The position numbers and the translations under genes were made by a program. This document shows positions 15,938 through 24,735 of a stretch of 64,000 nt of DNA, piece after piece (within the stretch, counting starts at the first letter, position 1; the number at the start of each line of letters is the position of its first letter). The stretch is from contig CBDHHO010000004.1 in NCBI GenBank assembly GCA_965263485.1, forward strand, positions 1,984,001 through 2,048,000, given 5' to 3'. The notes beneath the pieces were generated by a model, which saw only the letters and a program-made list of their open reading frames with translations, ran no database searches and was not told the DNA's origin. Source of the DNA: Haliotispira sp965263485 (GTDB lineage Bacteria; Spirochaetota; Spirochaetia; SP-2023).

Positions 15938-18900
15938 GCTTTCCGAAGCTGTTCACAACGTCGTATTTCACATTGTCCGGGTTGATCTTGCGGTTGATTT
16001 CATCAAAGAATTTGCGGGCGCATTCAATCTTTGTTTTTTCGATTTCCCGGAGTTCCATGCTGGACATGGAGCCTTTGGTTTCGGCAACAAAGTAAACATG
16101 CTTAACGGAACCTTCTTTAAAGGAGATGGCCCAGTCAGGGTTGTAGTTTCCAACCGGCGTGGGTATGGAGAACCCTTTGGGTAACTTGGCGTACACAACC
16201 ACTTCCGAGCTGGTATCAAGCTCCTGAACAAAAGTACGTTCGGTTTTGGAGTCGGTTATGACGTAATCATAAATGTGGCGCTTCAGCGGGTTACCGGCTT
16301 TGCTGAAATCCTGTTTGCTTTGCCCGTCGGTAAAGATGTCGATGTCATGGGTCTCGGATACGGCATCGTAGCTCAGGTGCTCGATGATACATGTGGCTTT
16401 CTGTTCCTGAATCAGGCGCGTGGCTTCAGAGATGAAGCTTTCCGGGTTCGTTTTAAACTGGGCAAAAACTGGCTTTTCGACTCCTGATAAAATCTCAGTA
16501 ACGGTTCGTCTGGTAAGCTGAACATTTTCCGCCACTTTTCCGATCAAGTCGTATTTCACGGCCGAGTGAATTGAATGGGCATTGTATTCTGTGGACGTTT
16601 CCTTGACCTGAAAACTGTCACCAGACTTCATTTGATCATAACTGATGCCATCAGCCTGTTCACCACGCTGCACGGTGTATTGAAGCGGCGTAACCCGCAG
16701 CTCTTTATTAAGCATCTGAATACATTTTCCTACCAACTCCGCACTATCAAAATGCACGCTGTAGGCTGCTTTTCGATTGATCCGATTCCAGAGCTCTTTG
16801 AACTCTTTCTTTTCAAAGTTTGCGTTCAGCGGATTGGTCTTCGCTCCTCGGTCATTTTCAACCTCCGGCAGCTTGGCGTCGCTGTAGAAGCTGTCAATCA
16901 GCTGAAAGACCTGCTCCTTGAACGGCTGCAAATCTTCCGGTAAATCAACAAGCTCTTCATTTTTGAGGGCATCATGGTACTTCTGGGCAATGTTCTTCTT
17001 TCGATCCACATAGCCGTTTTGGATCAGATAGAATTCAATGCCTTCAGCCATATCCTGAGTCACTTCAATGGTGCCATCGGCTGTCTGCATAATCTTACCC
17101 GTGAAATATTTTACATCCGCCACTCGTGGACGTTCAGAGAGTGATTCACTGATATCGCGTTGCAGTGCGGTCACAAAGTCCTTGTAGCTTTCACTGGCTA
17201 CGACTGTCAGGACGTTTGTCCAATGTACCGTCGCCGGATCATCCTGACGATCTCCAAGCTGATTAACAGCGATACGGAGACCTCTACCGACTTCCTGTCG
17301 GCGGGAGATGGTATTATCACTGTGCTTCAAGGTGCAGATAACAAACACGTTCGGATTGTCCCAACCTTCACGGAGAGCAGAGTGTGAAAAGATAAAGCGG
17401 GTTGGCTCATCGAATGAAAGAAGCCGCTCTTTATCTTTAAGAATCAGGTCATAGGCATTGACATCATCAGCCTCAGTCGATTTTTTCCCGGTAACCGGAT
17501 CGACCATACGCTTGCTTTTCTTGTCTATGGAAAAATACCCGTTATGAGTCCGGTCTACAGGAATGCTGTCCAGATGCTTTTTGTAGCCTTCGTGCATGAA
17601 CATATCCTGCTTCAACTCATTCAAGGCATCTTTGTATTCCTCTTCAAATATCTTGGCATATTCGCCGCCTTCTTCTCCGGCATCGGTATAGACCCGATAC
17701 TTGGCAACTTCATCGATAAAGAAAAGAGTCAGTACTTTAATGCCCTGATGATAAAGGACCTGTTCCTTTTCAAAATGGGCTTTCATCGCTTCGCGTATCT
17801 GGATGCGCCGGAGAGCTGTTTCATTCACATCACCGGTTGCTTCTCCGGCCTGCAGTTGGTGGCCATTGGTAAATTCAACGGTATCAGTAATGGCATTGAT
17901 ATCCGCAATCACGAAGCCTTTGTATTGGTCCAGTTCACCGGATAGATCATAGAGATTGTCGCCTTTTTTCAGCTTGCGGATCATTCTTTTGATTCCGCTG
18001 TTCTGCTTGACCTCAATTTCTATTCGGGCCACCGGCATCAGCTTGGATACTTCAATGGATTCCAGATAGAGATAGGCGTTGGTGCCGGAGAGGCCTTTTA
18101 CGGAAATACCCCGGACGGCAATCTTTTTAACCAGTTTCTGATTGTAGGCATCCAGAGCATCCAGCCTGTGAACCTTGTTATGTTGGGTTTTATGGGTGGC
18201 CGAATAACGCAGGATAAAGAGCGGAGCAAATTGCTCCAGCGAGTCCAGCGTCTTTGCGCCTTCCATCTTTTGCGGCTCATCAAGGATGAGAACCGGGCGG
18301 TTAGCCCTAATCACATCAATGGGGCGGCGGCTTTGGAAGTCGTCAAGCTCTTCATAAATTCGACGGTTATCTTTGCCTCGGGCATTAAACGCCTGAACGT
18401 TGATCACCATGACGTTTATCCCGGCATCTGAAGAAAAGCTCTCAAGGTTGTGGAGCTGTTTAGAGTTGTAGATAAAAAACTTGGCTTTCTTACCGTATGT
18501 TTCCTGAAAGTGTTCGGCAGTGATCTCCAGTGATTTATACACACCTTCCCGGATGGCAATACTGGGCACCACGATAATAAACTTGATCCAGCCGAAGTGC
18601 TTGTTCATCTCGAAGATGGTTTTGATGTAGCAGTAGGTCTTTCCGGTTCCGGTCTCCATCTCCACGTCAAGGTTCAAGAAAGACACCTTGGTTTTGATAA
18701 GGCTTGCCGATTGCGGCAGATTCTGAAGACGCTGGGCCTCCTGAATATTTTCCAAAACCTGCTGTTCGGTGAGAACAATATCTCCATTTTTAAAGCTGGA
18801 TTCTTCAAACAGGCTCTGCTGTCTGTATCCCTGAGTACCCGCTTTAACCACACCGGGGTCAATCCGATAGCTGATACCGGCTGTATTGGGCTGGCCCTTA

Positions 18901-18965
18901 AAACAATCCACAACCGACTCAACGGCTCGTGTCTGGTAGGTCTGTTTCTTAAACTTGAGTTTCAC
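15852..18965 (-). CDS. res: Type III restriction enzyme, Res subunit (helicase-nuclease)
   Basis: ATP-dependent restriction subunit that with Mod cleaves DNA lacking the modification. 1037 codons. Seen: Walker A METGTGKT (about residue 118), DEAD-like LDEPQK (about 230), SATH motif III, motif VI REVGRGLR (about 550) and a C-terminal PD-(D/E)xK site NPDW...VAETKG (about 960). All type III Res features are present. The last 25 codons are not native: after FGKLMGI the frame runs into the antisense of the truncated Rpn gene, so only a few native residues may be missing. It follows a mod 3' fragment by 12 bp, showing that a mod gene once sat directly upstream. Confidence 0.92.
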   Translation of the reverse strand: MKLKFKKQTYQTRAVESVVDCFKGQPNTAGISYRIDPGVVKAGTQGYRQQSLFEESSFKNGDIVLTEQQVLENIQEAQRLQNLPQSASLIKTKVSFLNLDVEMETGTGKTYCYIKTIFEMNKHFGWIKFIIVVPSIAIREGVYKSLEITAEHFQETYGKKAKFFIYNSKQLHNLESFSSDAGINVMVINVQAFNARGKDNRRIYEELDDFQSRRPIDVIRANRPVLILDEPQKMEGAKTLDSLEQFAPLFILRYSATHKTQHNKVHRLDALDAYNQKLVKKIAVRGISVKGLSGTNAYLYLESIEVSKLMPVARIEIEVKQNSGIKRMIRKLKKGDNLYDLSGELDQYKGFVIADINAITDTVEFTNGHQLQAGEATGDVNETALRRIQIREAMKAHFEKEQVLYHQGIKVLTLFFIDEVAKYRVYTDAGEEGGEYAKIFEEEYKDALNELKQDMFMHEGYKKHLDSIPVDRTHNGYFSIDKKSKRMVDPVTGKKSTEADDVNAYDLILKDKERLLSFDEPTRFIFSHSALREGWDNPNVFVICTLKHSDNTISRRQEVGRGLRIAVNQLGDRQDDPATVHWTNVLTVVASESYKDFVTALQRDISESLSERPRVADVKYFTGKIMQTADGTIEVTQDMAEGIEFYLIQNGYVDRKKNIAQKYHDALKNEELVDLPEDLQPFKEQVFQLIDSFYSDAKLPEVENDRGAKTNPLNANFEKKEFKELWNRINRKAAYSVHFDSAELVGKCIQMLNKELRVTPLQYTVQRGEQADGISYDQMKSGDSFQVKETSTEYNAHSIHSAVKYDLIGKVAENVQLTRRTVTEILSGVEKPVFAQFKTNPESFISEATRLIQEQKATCIIEHLSYDAVSETHDIDIFTDGQSKQDFSKAGNPLKRHIYDYVITDSKTERTFVQELDTSSEVVVYAKLPKGFSIPTPVGNYNPDWAISFKEGSVKHVYFVAETKGSMSSMELREIEKTKIECARKFFDEINRKINPDNVKYDVVNSFGKLMGIVAAGAWQRGGTGRVCTGCRAGFWR

Positions 18966-18977
18966 AGTAGGCCTCCC

Positions 18978-19198
18978 TTAAATGGTTTTCACATCCGTGT
19001 GCGGGCTCATGAGCTTAAAAATTTGTTCGACGTTGATTTTGACGCTGTCATCCTTGAAGCCGGAGTCTCGGAAGACCACACGCAGCGGCTGCCGCCCCGC
19101 GAGCTCTTTGCAGAAGTCCTCGGTGATCTTACCGCCTTTTTCAAAACAGGCCGCAAGCGCATTTCCGTCAACGAAAAAGACTTCATTTTTAACCACGA
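18978..19198 (-). pseudogene. 3' fragment of a type III mod gene
   Basis: Encodes only the last 70 residues of Mod (VKNEVFFVDGNALAACFEKG to SPHTDVKTI), nearly identical to the ends of the Mod genes at 20270 and 24736. Homology ends abruptly at about 19198 within a TTAACCACG sequence. It is the part of mod that lay directly in front of res, left behind when the RhuM gene came to lie between the mod 3' ends. The orphan 3' end may still supply the leader and ribosome entry for res. Confidence 0.88.
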
Positions 19199-19214
19199 AA
19201 AGCGCGAAAGTGTG

Positions 19215-20258
19215 TTATTCATCTTTGCCGCCTTTTTTCTTTGAGGACTCAATCTGCTTAACCGCTTTGTCAAAGTCGCTGAGTTGTTTACTTGATTCAG
19301 TCAAGCGCTTGCTGTGAAACTTATCGTATTCGCCTTCGGCCAGTTGCTTGGCCATTTCATGTGATATTTTCCCAGTGTGGGTTAGAATGTCCCGGTCATT
19401 TAACGTCATAAATCTATCCAGCTTTTGAACCCAGTCGGTCATGTGCATTGGAATGCGGCGCATGGCCTGTCCCTGGGCAAAAATCAGGTATTGCTCGACA
19501 AGATTGTTGAGAGCGGCCAGCTCCTCCACGTTCAGGTAATTCTTAGCAATGGTGGCATCCTGTTTGCGAACCTTGGTGCCACGGTAATTGGTGAGACCCA
19601 TGTTCGGCTTGTCGGCATCGGCTCGGGAATGGATAATTTCGGCCGCCGTTTGTCCGGTAATTGCCCAGTGTATTTTGTTCTGAACGGCCTTGAAAAATTC
19701 AATGCTGATATCCCGTGTCGGATCGTAGTCGATGCTGGTGGCATAAATATCGGTTATTTTCTGATAAAAACGGCGTTCAGAAGTCCGAATATCCTGAATG
19801 CGCCGTTCCAGTTCCTCAAAGTAATCAAATGGCTGGTCTGGGTTTTTCAGGCGTTCATCATCCAGCAAAAACCCTTTTTTAATAAACTCGGTGAGTTGCT
19901 GGGTTGCCCAAATACGAAAGCGGGTTGCCACATGACTTTTTACCCGGTATCCAACGGAGATGATCATATCCAGGTTGTAATAATCCAGCAGTCTTTTGAC
20001 CTCCCGCTTACCCTCCAGTCGAACCGACAAGAATTTCTTGTGAGTTTCCTCAGGAGTCAACTCTTCCTCCTGGTAAATATTTAAAATATGCTGACTGACG
20101 TTTTGTTGTGTCGTCTGAAACAGTTCCGCCATTAAAGGCTGAGTTAGCCAAACCGTTTCCCCCTCAAACCGCACATCCAGCTTCAGCTTGCCGTCCTCGG
20201 CCTGATAGACCAAAAACTGACCTTTGGCCTCTTCTGATTCGTGTCCATTCGTGTTCAT
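19215..20258 (-). CDS. RhuM family protein (virulence RhuM family)
   Basis: 347 residues from ATG 20258, chosen because GAGGA lies 7 bp upstream; a longer frame would overlap the mod2 stop. The RhuM family (named from a Salmonella pathogenicity island) is often found beside restriction genes; its biochemical role is not established. Seen: an N-terminal DNA-binding-like segment VWLTQPLMAELFQTT with NVSQHI, then RHUM hallmarks GYRVKSHVATRFRIWA and a lysine-rich C-terminus (SSKKKGGKDE). The first codons (NTNGHESE) derive from a dispersed repeat. The gene lies between two identical mod 3' ends, as nested cargo in the mod-res operon. Confidence 0.85.
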   Translation of the reverse strand: MNTNGHESEEAKGQFLVYQAEDGKLKLDVRFEGETVWLTQPLMAELFQTTQQNVSQHILNIYQEEELTPEETHKKFLSVRLEGKREVKRLLDYYNLDMIISVGYRVKSHVATRFRIWATQQLTEFIKKGFLLDDERLKNPDQPFDYFEELERRIQDIRTSERRFYQKITDIYATSIDYDPTRDISIEFFKAVQNKIHWAITGQTAAEIIHSRADADKPNMGLTNYRGTKVRKQDATIAKNYLNVEELAALNNLVEQYLIFAQGQAMRRIPMHMTDWVQKLDRFMTLNDRDILTHTGKISHEMAKQLAEGEYDKFHSKRLTESSKQLSDFDKAVKQIESSKKKGGKDE

Positions 20259-20269
20259 TCGTGGTTCCT

Positions 20270-22228
20270 CTAAATGCACTTCACATCCGTGTGAGGGCTC
20301 ATGAGCTTAAAAATTTGTTCGACGTTGATTTTGACGCTGTCATCCTTGAAGCCGGAGTCTCGGAAGACCACACGCAGCGGCTGCCGCCCCGCGAGCTCTT
20401 TGCAGAAGTCCTCGGTGATCTTACCGCCTTTTTCAAAACAGGCCGCAAGCGCATTTCCGTCAACGAAAAAGACTTCATTTTTAACCACGGAACACACAGA
20501 AGACACAGAATTTTTATCTTTATTACTTGCCGTCTTTTCTGTAGTAATAATCTCTTTAGTAATTGGTAGTGTCAGGTCCACACCCCAGTCGAGCAGAACC
20601 TGGAAAAGCAGGTCTTCAGACGTGCGGTCGTCTTTGATGTTATCGGTGAGAAGGTTGAGCAAGTTTTGTTCAACGGCATCCGGCGTGTAATAGACATCGG
20701 CCATATTGGATGAATCGACCTTGAGCACCCGAAAGCCGGTGTCCAGGTCAGGAGCAGTCATGGCATTATCTTCTTTGATTTTCTTTCCGGCCCGGCGGAT
20801 ACGTTCTTTGCTGATTTCAGCAATGGTTTTGTAGCCTGCCTTGAACGCTTCGGATTTTTCATCACAGGTTTCAGGAAGCTGAACCATGATGAATTTACGT
20901 TTGCCATTGTCTTCAGCATTGAGTTGCATCACGGCATGGGCGGTCACACTTGAGCCAGCAAAAAAATCTAAAACAATGTCGTCACCATTACACACTTGCG
21001 GAATCAAAGCTGAAAGTAACGAGATGGGTTTCGAGTAATCAAAGATATTCCCTCCCATTACTTGCTGAATTTGCCTTGTCGCTTCCGTATTCAGGCCCAC
21101 CTTATCCAACATCAATGTGGAAAAAGGATTGTGCGTGCTTTTAAGTTCATTTTTAAAGCGTTTTTGCATTGGCCGCTTTGATGTGTATTCAGGAAAAATA
21201 ATACGGCCCTCTTTTATCATCCTATCCATGGATACCGGTATAAAGGCCCAAACGCGATTTGGGTTGAATGGATAGACCTTACCGGTCTCAGGATCAACTA
21301 AATCATAGGCCTGATTTGGCCGCATTGAAGCATTCATCCCGACGGTTAAATTATCAAGAATCCATGGGCCTCTTGGGTCATTGTCTGGGTTTGAGTATCT
21401 CTTGAAATCCTTCTCTATTCCTTTAAACCCATCAAGCAAGCCTTTGTGGTAACAAATTACATAATCCTGATCAGCTGAAACATTATTATCAGCCATAGCT
21501 GACGATACGCGCCTTTTCCATACAAATTCTGCGACAAAGTTAGCTGTCCCGAATATTTCATCACAGAGCTTCCTAAGGTTAGGGACTTCATAGTCATCAA
21601 TACTGATAAAGATCACTCCATCGTCCTTGAGCAGGTTTCTGGCTAATTTAAGCCGTGAATACATCATGCTCAACCAGTCGGAGTGGAAGCGGCCGTTAGA
21701 GTCGGTGTTAGCTACAAGGCGATTGCCTTCTTCATCTTTCTGCCCCGAATCCAACATGTATTCTTCCGTGGATTCAGCAAAGTTATCGGCATAGATAAAG
21801 TCCTTGCCAGTATTGTAGGGCGGATCGATATAGATCATCTTCACCTTGCCGAGATAGGTTTCCTGTAGAAGCTTCAGGGCATCCAGATTGTCGCCTTCAA
21901 TAAAGAGGTTTTCGGTGCTGTCGAAATCGACGCTTTCTTCGCGGCAGGGGCGGAGTGTTTTTGCAATGGGTGCGTTGGCGGTGAGCAGTGCTTCCCGTTT
22001 GCCGGGCCAGTTCAGATGGTAACGCTCCTGTGGCCCTTCAACGATATGTTCGGATAGCTCCTGCTTCAATAAATCCCAATCAACGGCCTTTTTCAAAACC
22101 ACCTTTTCGCGTCCATTCGCGTCTTTCGCGGTTTCTTCTTTTTCAGTTATGCAGCCCGGGAAAAGGACCGCCAGCTTTGCAATATTTTCTTCGGCAAAAT
22201 TAGGGCTGTGCATTTTTAGTTTTTCCAT
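20270..22228 (-). CDS. mod: Type III DNA methyltransferase Mod, copy 2 (adenine-specific)
   Basis: 652 residues. Methylates adenine at the type III recognition site and supplies specificity for Res. Seen: motif IV DPPYNTGKDF (about residue 134) before motif I LDFFAGSSVTAHAV (about 420), the beta-class order with the target-recognition region between them. N-terminal (about residues 1-205) and C-terminal (about 420-652) parts are almost identical to Mod copy 1, while the central region (DNA about 20965-21613) is unrelated, so the two enzymes should recognise different sites. Motif I reads FAGSS rather than FAGSG as in copy 1; related Mod proteins tolerate variation here, but activity is unproven. 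It ends VKCI, running slightly beyond copy 1. Confidence 0.92.
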   Translation of the reverse strand: MEKLKMHSPNFAEENIAKLAVLFPGCITEKEETAKDANGREKVVLKKAVDWDLLKQELSEHIVEGPQERYHLNWPGKREALLTANAPIAKTLRPCREESVDFDSTENLFIEGDNLDALKLLQETYLGKVKMIYIDPPYNTGKDFIYADNFAESTEEYMLDSGQKDEEGNRLVANTDSNGRFHSDWLSMMYSRLKLARNLLKDDGVIFISIDDYEVPNLRKLCDEIFGTANFVAEFVWKRRVSSAMADNNVSADQDYVICYHKGLLDGFKGIEKDFKRYSNPDNDPRGPWILDNLTVGMNASMRPNQAYDLVDPETGKVYPFNPNRVWAFIPVSMDRMIKEGRIIFPEYTSKRPMQKRFKNELKSTHNPFSTLMLDKVGLNTEATRQIQQVMGGNIFDYSKPISLLSALIPQVCNGDDIVLDFFAGSSVTAHAVMQLNAEDNGKRKFIMVQLPETCDEKSEAFKAGYKTIAEISKERIRRAGKKIKEDNAMTAPDLDTGFRVLKVDSSNMADVYYTPDAVEQNLLNLLTDNIKDDRTSEDLLFQVLLDWGVDLTLPITKEIITTEKTASNKDKNSVSSVCSVVKNEVFFVDGNALAACFEKGGKITEDFCKELAGRQPLRVVFRDSGFKDDSVKINVEQIFKLMSPHTDVKCI

Positions 22229-22240
22229 CGTTATATTTCC

Positions 22241-22675
22241 TTAACCGCGAAAGGCGCGAAAATCGCGAAAGTTGGTGTTAGCAATTCGTATAATTTCAGT
22301 TTTTGGGAAGCTGCCGAAATTGACGAGCAGTCCCAATTCGAGACTGGTAGTTTTGAGGTAATTTAAGAGCTGTGCTTTATGTTCAGGTGCCAACTCTTTG
22401 ACCGCTTTGATTTCAACAATGATTTTATTGTAGCAAATAAAGTCAGGCTTGTATGTCTGGTTGAGAGTCTCACCTTTGTAATTCAGCTGAAGCCTGACTT
22501 GAGATTGAAACAGGATGCCACGTTTCGTTAACTCCTTCTCCATGCACTCCTGATAAACAGCCTCCAGGAATCCACAGCCCATCTCTTTATACACATCAAA
22601 GATTGCCCCTTGAATGGCGTAGCATTCATCAGGAAACAAAACCTTTTCGTGTGTTTCGCGTTTTTCGCGGTTCAT
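22241..22675 (-). CDS. GxxExxY family protein, copy 2
   Basis: 144 residues, essentially identical to the copy at 26875. Hallmark GFLEAVYQECMEKEL (GxxExxY, about residue 34) and a nuclease-like PDFI...IIVEIKAV (D-ExK, about 87-103) are visible; the family has a PD-(D/E)xK-like fold and unknown biological role. The first codons (REKRETHEKV) are encoded by a dispersed TTTTCGTG/TTTCGCG repeat. It overlaps the DUF4391 fragment upstream by 4 bp and precedes mod2 by 12 bp, so it is translated as part of the mod operon. Presence in both duplicated blocks suggests it travels with mod. Confidence 0.85.
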   Translation of the reverse strand: MNREKRETHEKVLFPDECYAIQGAIFDVYKEMGCGFLEAVYQECMEKELTKRGILFQSQVRLQLNYKGETLNQTYKPDFICYNKIIVEIKAVKELAPEHKAQLLNYLKTTSLELGLLVNFGSFPKTEIIRIANTNFRDFRAFRG

Positions 22676-22944
22676 TTTCTTAATCCCTCAATTTCCTGCT
22701 TCAGTGCATTTAATGTTCGGTTCAGTTCCACTCGTCGATTGAACTGCTTCTCTTTCTTTATTCGGCTCTCCACCTTTTCAGATTCGCGCTCTTTGACACG
22801 CAACAGGTCAACTCTTGAGACCAAGTCGTCCAGCTTCTCCCCCTGTCGAAAAGGGAGCGGTATGATCGCCTTAAGAAAAAAGTGATAGAGCGCTGCCATA
22901 TTCAAAACAACGGGCAGTTCTGCTTTTTCCAGTGAGTCACTCAT
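22672..22944 (-). pseudogene. C-terminal fragment of a DUF4391 protein
   Basis: 90 codons matching the last third of the full-length DUF4391 protein at 27435-28097 (ELPVVLNM...PLPFRQGEKLDDLVSRVDL...LNALKQEIEGLRK). The early part differs (AALYHFFLKAIIPLPF against GALYQSLLTSLSPLPF), so this end came from a diverged homologue rather than a fresh copy. Its ATG follows the DUF4276 stop by one base overlap (TAGATGAG), so it could still be translated as a short coiled protein. Confidence 0.75.
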
Positions 22945-23541
22945 CTAAATTTTAGTTTCATTAATTGATGCCTCCACAAGTATGATGGATAAAAATTTTA
23001 ACCCTTCGATGAGTACATTAAAGCTCTTTGAGCGGTTGCTGCCATCCAAGCGTAAGTATGGGGAAATATTGCGTGAACCTGCCAATTTGCGATAGGATTT
23101 GTTGGTTATCTTCATTAATTCTTCCGCCGCATTGGTAAGCTGATCAGGTGTTCTGTATTTTCGATTGTTCTGTAAACGGGCCAAATTACTTAGCTTTAAC
23201 CCTTGTTCCACGGCTTTTAAGTCTCCCAAAAAGAAAGACTCCAATTCATGACAGGCGATGCGAATCAAAGTTTTGTCGCCTTTACCCGCCGCATCGGCTT
23301 TTTCCTTGAGGATTCGTTTTATCGCGATGCAGTCTCCCGCATCTTGATCGCGCATGACTAAAAACAGGGAGTTGGGAACATTGTAATGCTGGATGCGCTT
23401 TTGAGCCTGCTTCTCCAAATCTTGCTTGCCCTCAAATACAATATATTTAACCCGAACATTGTCGGGAAGAACCTTCGGCAGCATCGCTTTCAACATGTTT
23501 TCCGCGGATGGCTCCTCTAAAAGGCAAACAAGATTCAGCAT
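22945..23541 (-). CDS. DUF4276 (TOPRIM-like) family protein, partner of the AAA ATPase
   Basis: 198 residues. Seen: N-terminal LVCLLEEPSAENML, VMRDQDAGDC (about residue 64) and HELESFFLGD (about 96), which match DUF4276, a family with a TOPRIM-like acidic site (E, DxD, E). It starts inside the end of the ATPase gene (7-bp overlap), so the pair is translationally coupled. ATPase plus TOPRIM-like partner pairs act in phage defence in related systems such as AriA/AriB of PARIS (established for that family); the role here is inferred. It lies inside the duplicated mod region, away from helicase, DUF4391 and res. Confidence 0.72.
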   Translation of the reverse strand: MLNLVCLLEEPSAENMLKAMLPKVLPDNVRVKYIVFEGKQDLEKQAQKRIQHYNVPNSLFLVMRDQDAGDCIAIKRILKEKADAAGKGDKTLIRIACHELESFFLGDLKAVEQGLKLSNLARLQNNRKYRTPDQLTNAAEELMKITNKSYRKLAGSRNISPYLRLDGSNRSKSFNVLIEGLKFLSIILVEASINETKI

Positions 23542-24725
23542 GGATCAACCCCACCAAAGAAACCCTGTTTCCAAAGATACCCCATTTGATCAGCTTCCCG
23601 CATGTAGGTCACAATTTGCACATCTTCATTCGCTCGCTTAACACGTGTAAACCCAGACTGTTTCTCCAGCCAGAACACGTTGTCAACCCCGACCGCATTC
23701 AAGAAATCGGGAGAGTGCGTTGAAACAAGCACCTGTCCGCCTCGGTCCGCGTAGGCATTGAACTCTTCGGCCAGCTCCCAAAGCAATTTTGGGTAAAGCT
23801 GGTTTTCGGGTTCCTCCACACAAAGCAGCGGGTGGGCTTCCGGATCATTCAACAACACCAGATAGGCAAACATTTTCAAGGTGCCGTCAGACACGTATTT
23901 GTCAATGAACGGATCCTTGAATGAGCCATCTTGGAATTTCAACAGTAAACGACCGTCCGCGGTTGGTTCAGGTAGAATATCTCCAACCCCCGGAACACGG
24001 AGCTTCATTTGCTCAATGATTTTTCTAAACACATTAGGGTGGTTTTCACGCAGATTGTTGGCCACTAACTGTAAGTTGTCGCCGGAAACGGAAAGGTGCT
24101 CGTCATAACCGGCGACATCTTTACTGCCGCGTGCCAAATTGATATGAAAGTCAGAAACATGCCAGTTCTCCATCAATTGCCGAAAGGCACTTGCAGCCTT
24201 GAAACGCTGAAACTGGCCTATGCCTTTAATCGCCAATGTGTCGGATGAGTCCAGCTCCTGGTTTTCCCGGTCTAGGTCCTCTTCTTTTTTTGAAAAATCC
24301 TCTTCATTGCTAATGGCGAAGCCCGACCCCTTTTTGAAATCGAGGAAATGGTACGGCGAACCATAAGCCCCGCGTTTATATCGGAGGATTTCGCGGTTGA
24401 CCACGGCCTTTGACCCATTTTTCCCGATCTGGAGAATATATGTCACCAAACGCTCGACACCGGTGATTTGCAGTCGAAATTGAAGCTCAATCTCAATTTG
24501 CCGGGCTTCACCTCCCCGCGAAACGACCTCCTTGAACCCACCGCGAGCTTGAAGTGCTTTTGTGACATTATGCGTCAGACAATCCTTCAAGAAACCAAAC
24601 AGGTCGAACAGCGTGGTTTTTCCTGTCCCATTCGCGCCTACCACAACGCAAAATGCGGGAATGTTGGTCATCGAAATCTCTTTAAAGGCTTTGAAGTTAC
24701 GTATTTTTATAGTCTCAATTTTCAT
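23535..24725 (-). CDS. AAA family ATPase (SMC/RecF-like, AAA_21 type)
   Basis: 396 residues. Seen: KIRNFKAF at the N-terminus, Walker A GANGTGKTT (about residue 32), a signature-like segment SDGTLKMFAYLVLL (about 283), Walker B LLCVEEPENQLYP (about 303) and the switch STHSPDFLNA (about 340). This is the layout of compact defence-associated ABC/SMC-like ATPases. The start has AAGGAG 5 bp before ATG 24725 and begins 10 bp after mod1 ends. With the overlapping DUF4276 gene it probably forms a sensor-effector pair. It may instead act as an accessory of Mod1; sequence alone does not decide. Confidence 0.88.
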   Translation of the reverse strand: MKIETIKIRNFKAFKEISMTNIPAFCVVVGANGTGKTTLFDLFGFLKDCLTHNVTKALQARGGFKEVVSRGGEARQIEIELQFRLQITGVERLVTYILQIGKNGSKAVVNREILRYKRGAYGSPYHFLDFKKGSGFAISNEEDFSKKEEDLDRENQELDSSDTLAIKGIGQFQRFKAASAFRQLMENWHVSDFHINLARGSKDVAGYDEHLSVSGDNLQLVANNLRENHPNVFRKIIEQMKLRVPGVGDILPEPTADGRLLLKFQDGSFKDPFIDKYVSDGTLKMFAYLVLLNDPEAHPLLCVEEPENQLYPKLLWELAEEFNAYADRGGQVLVSTHSPDFLNAVGVDNVFWLEKQSGFTRVKRANEDVQIVTYMREADQMGYLWKQGFFGGVDPC

Positions 24726-24735
24726 GACGTCTCCT

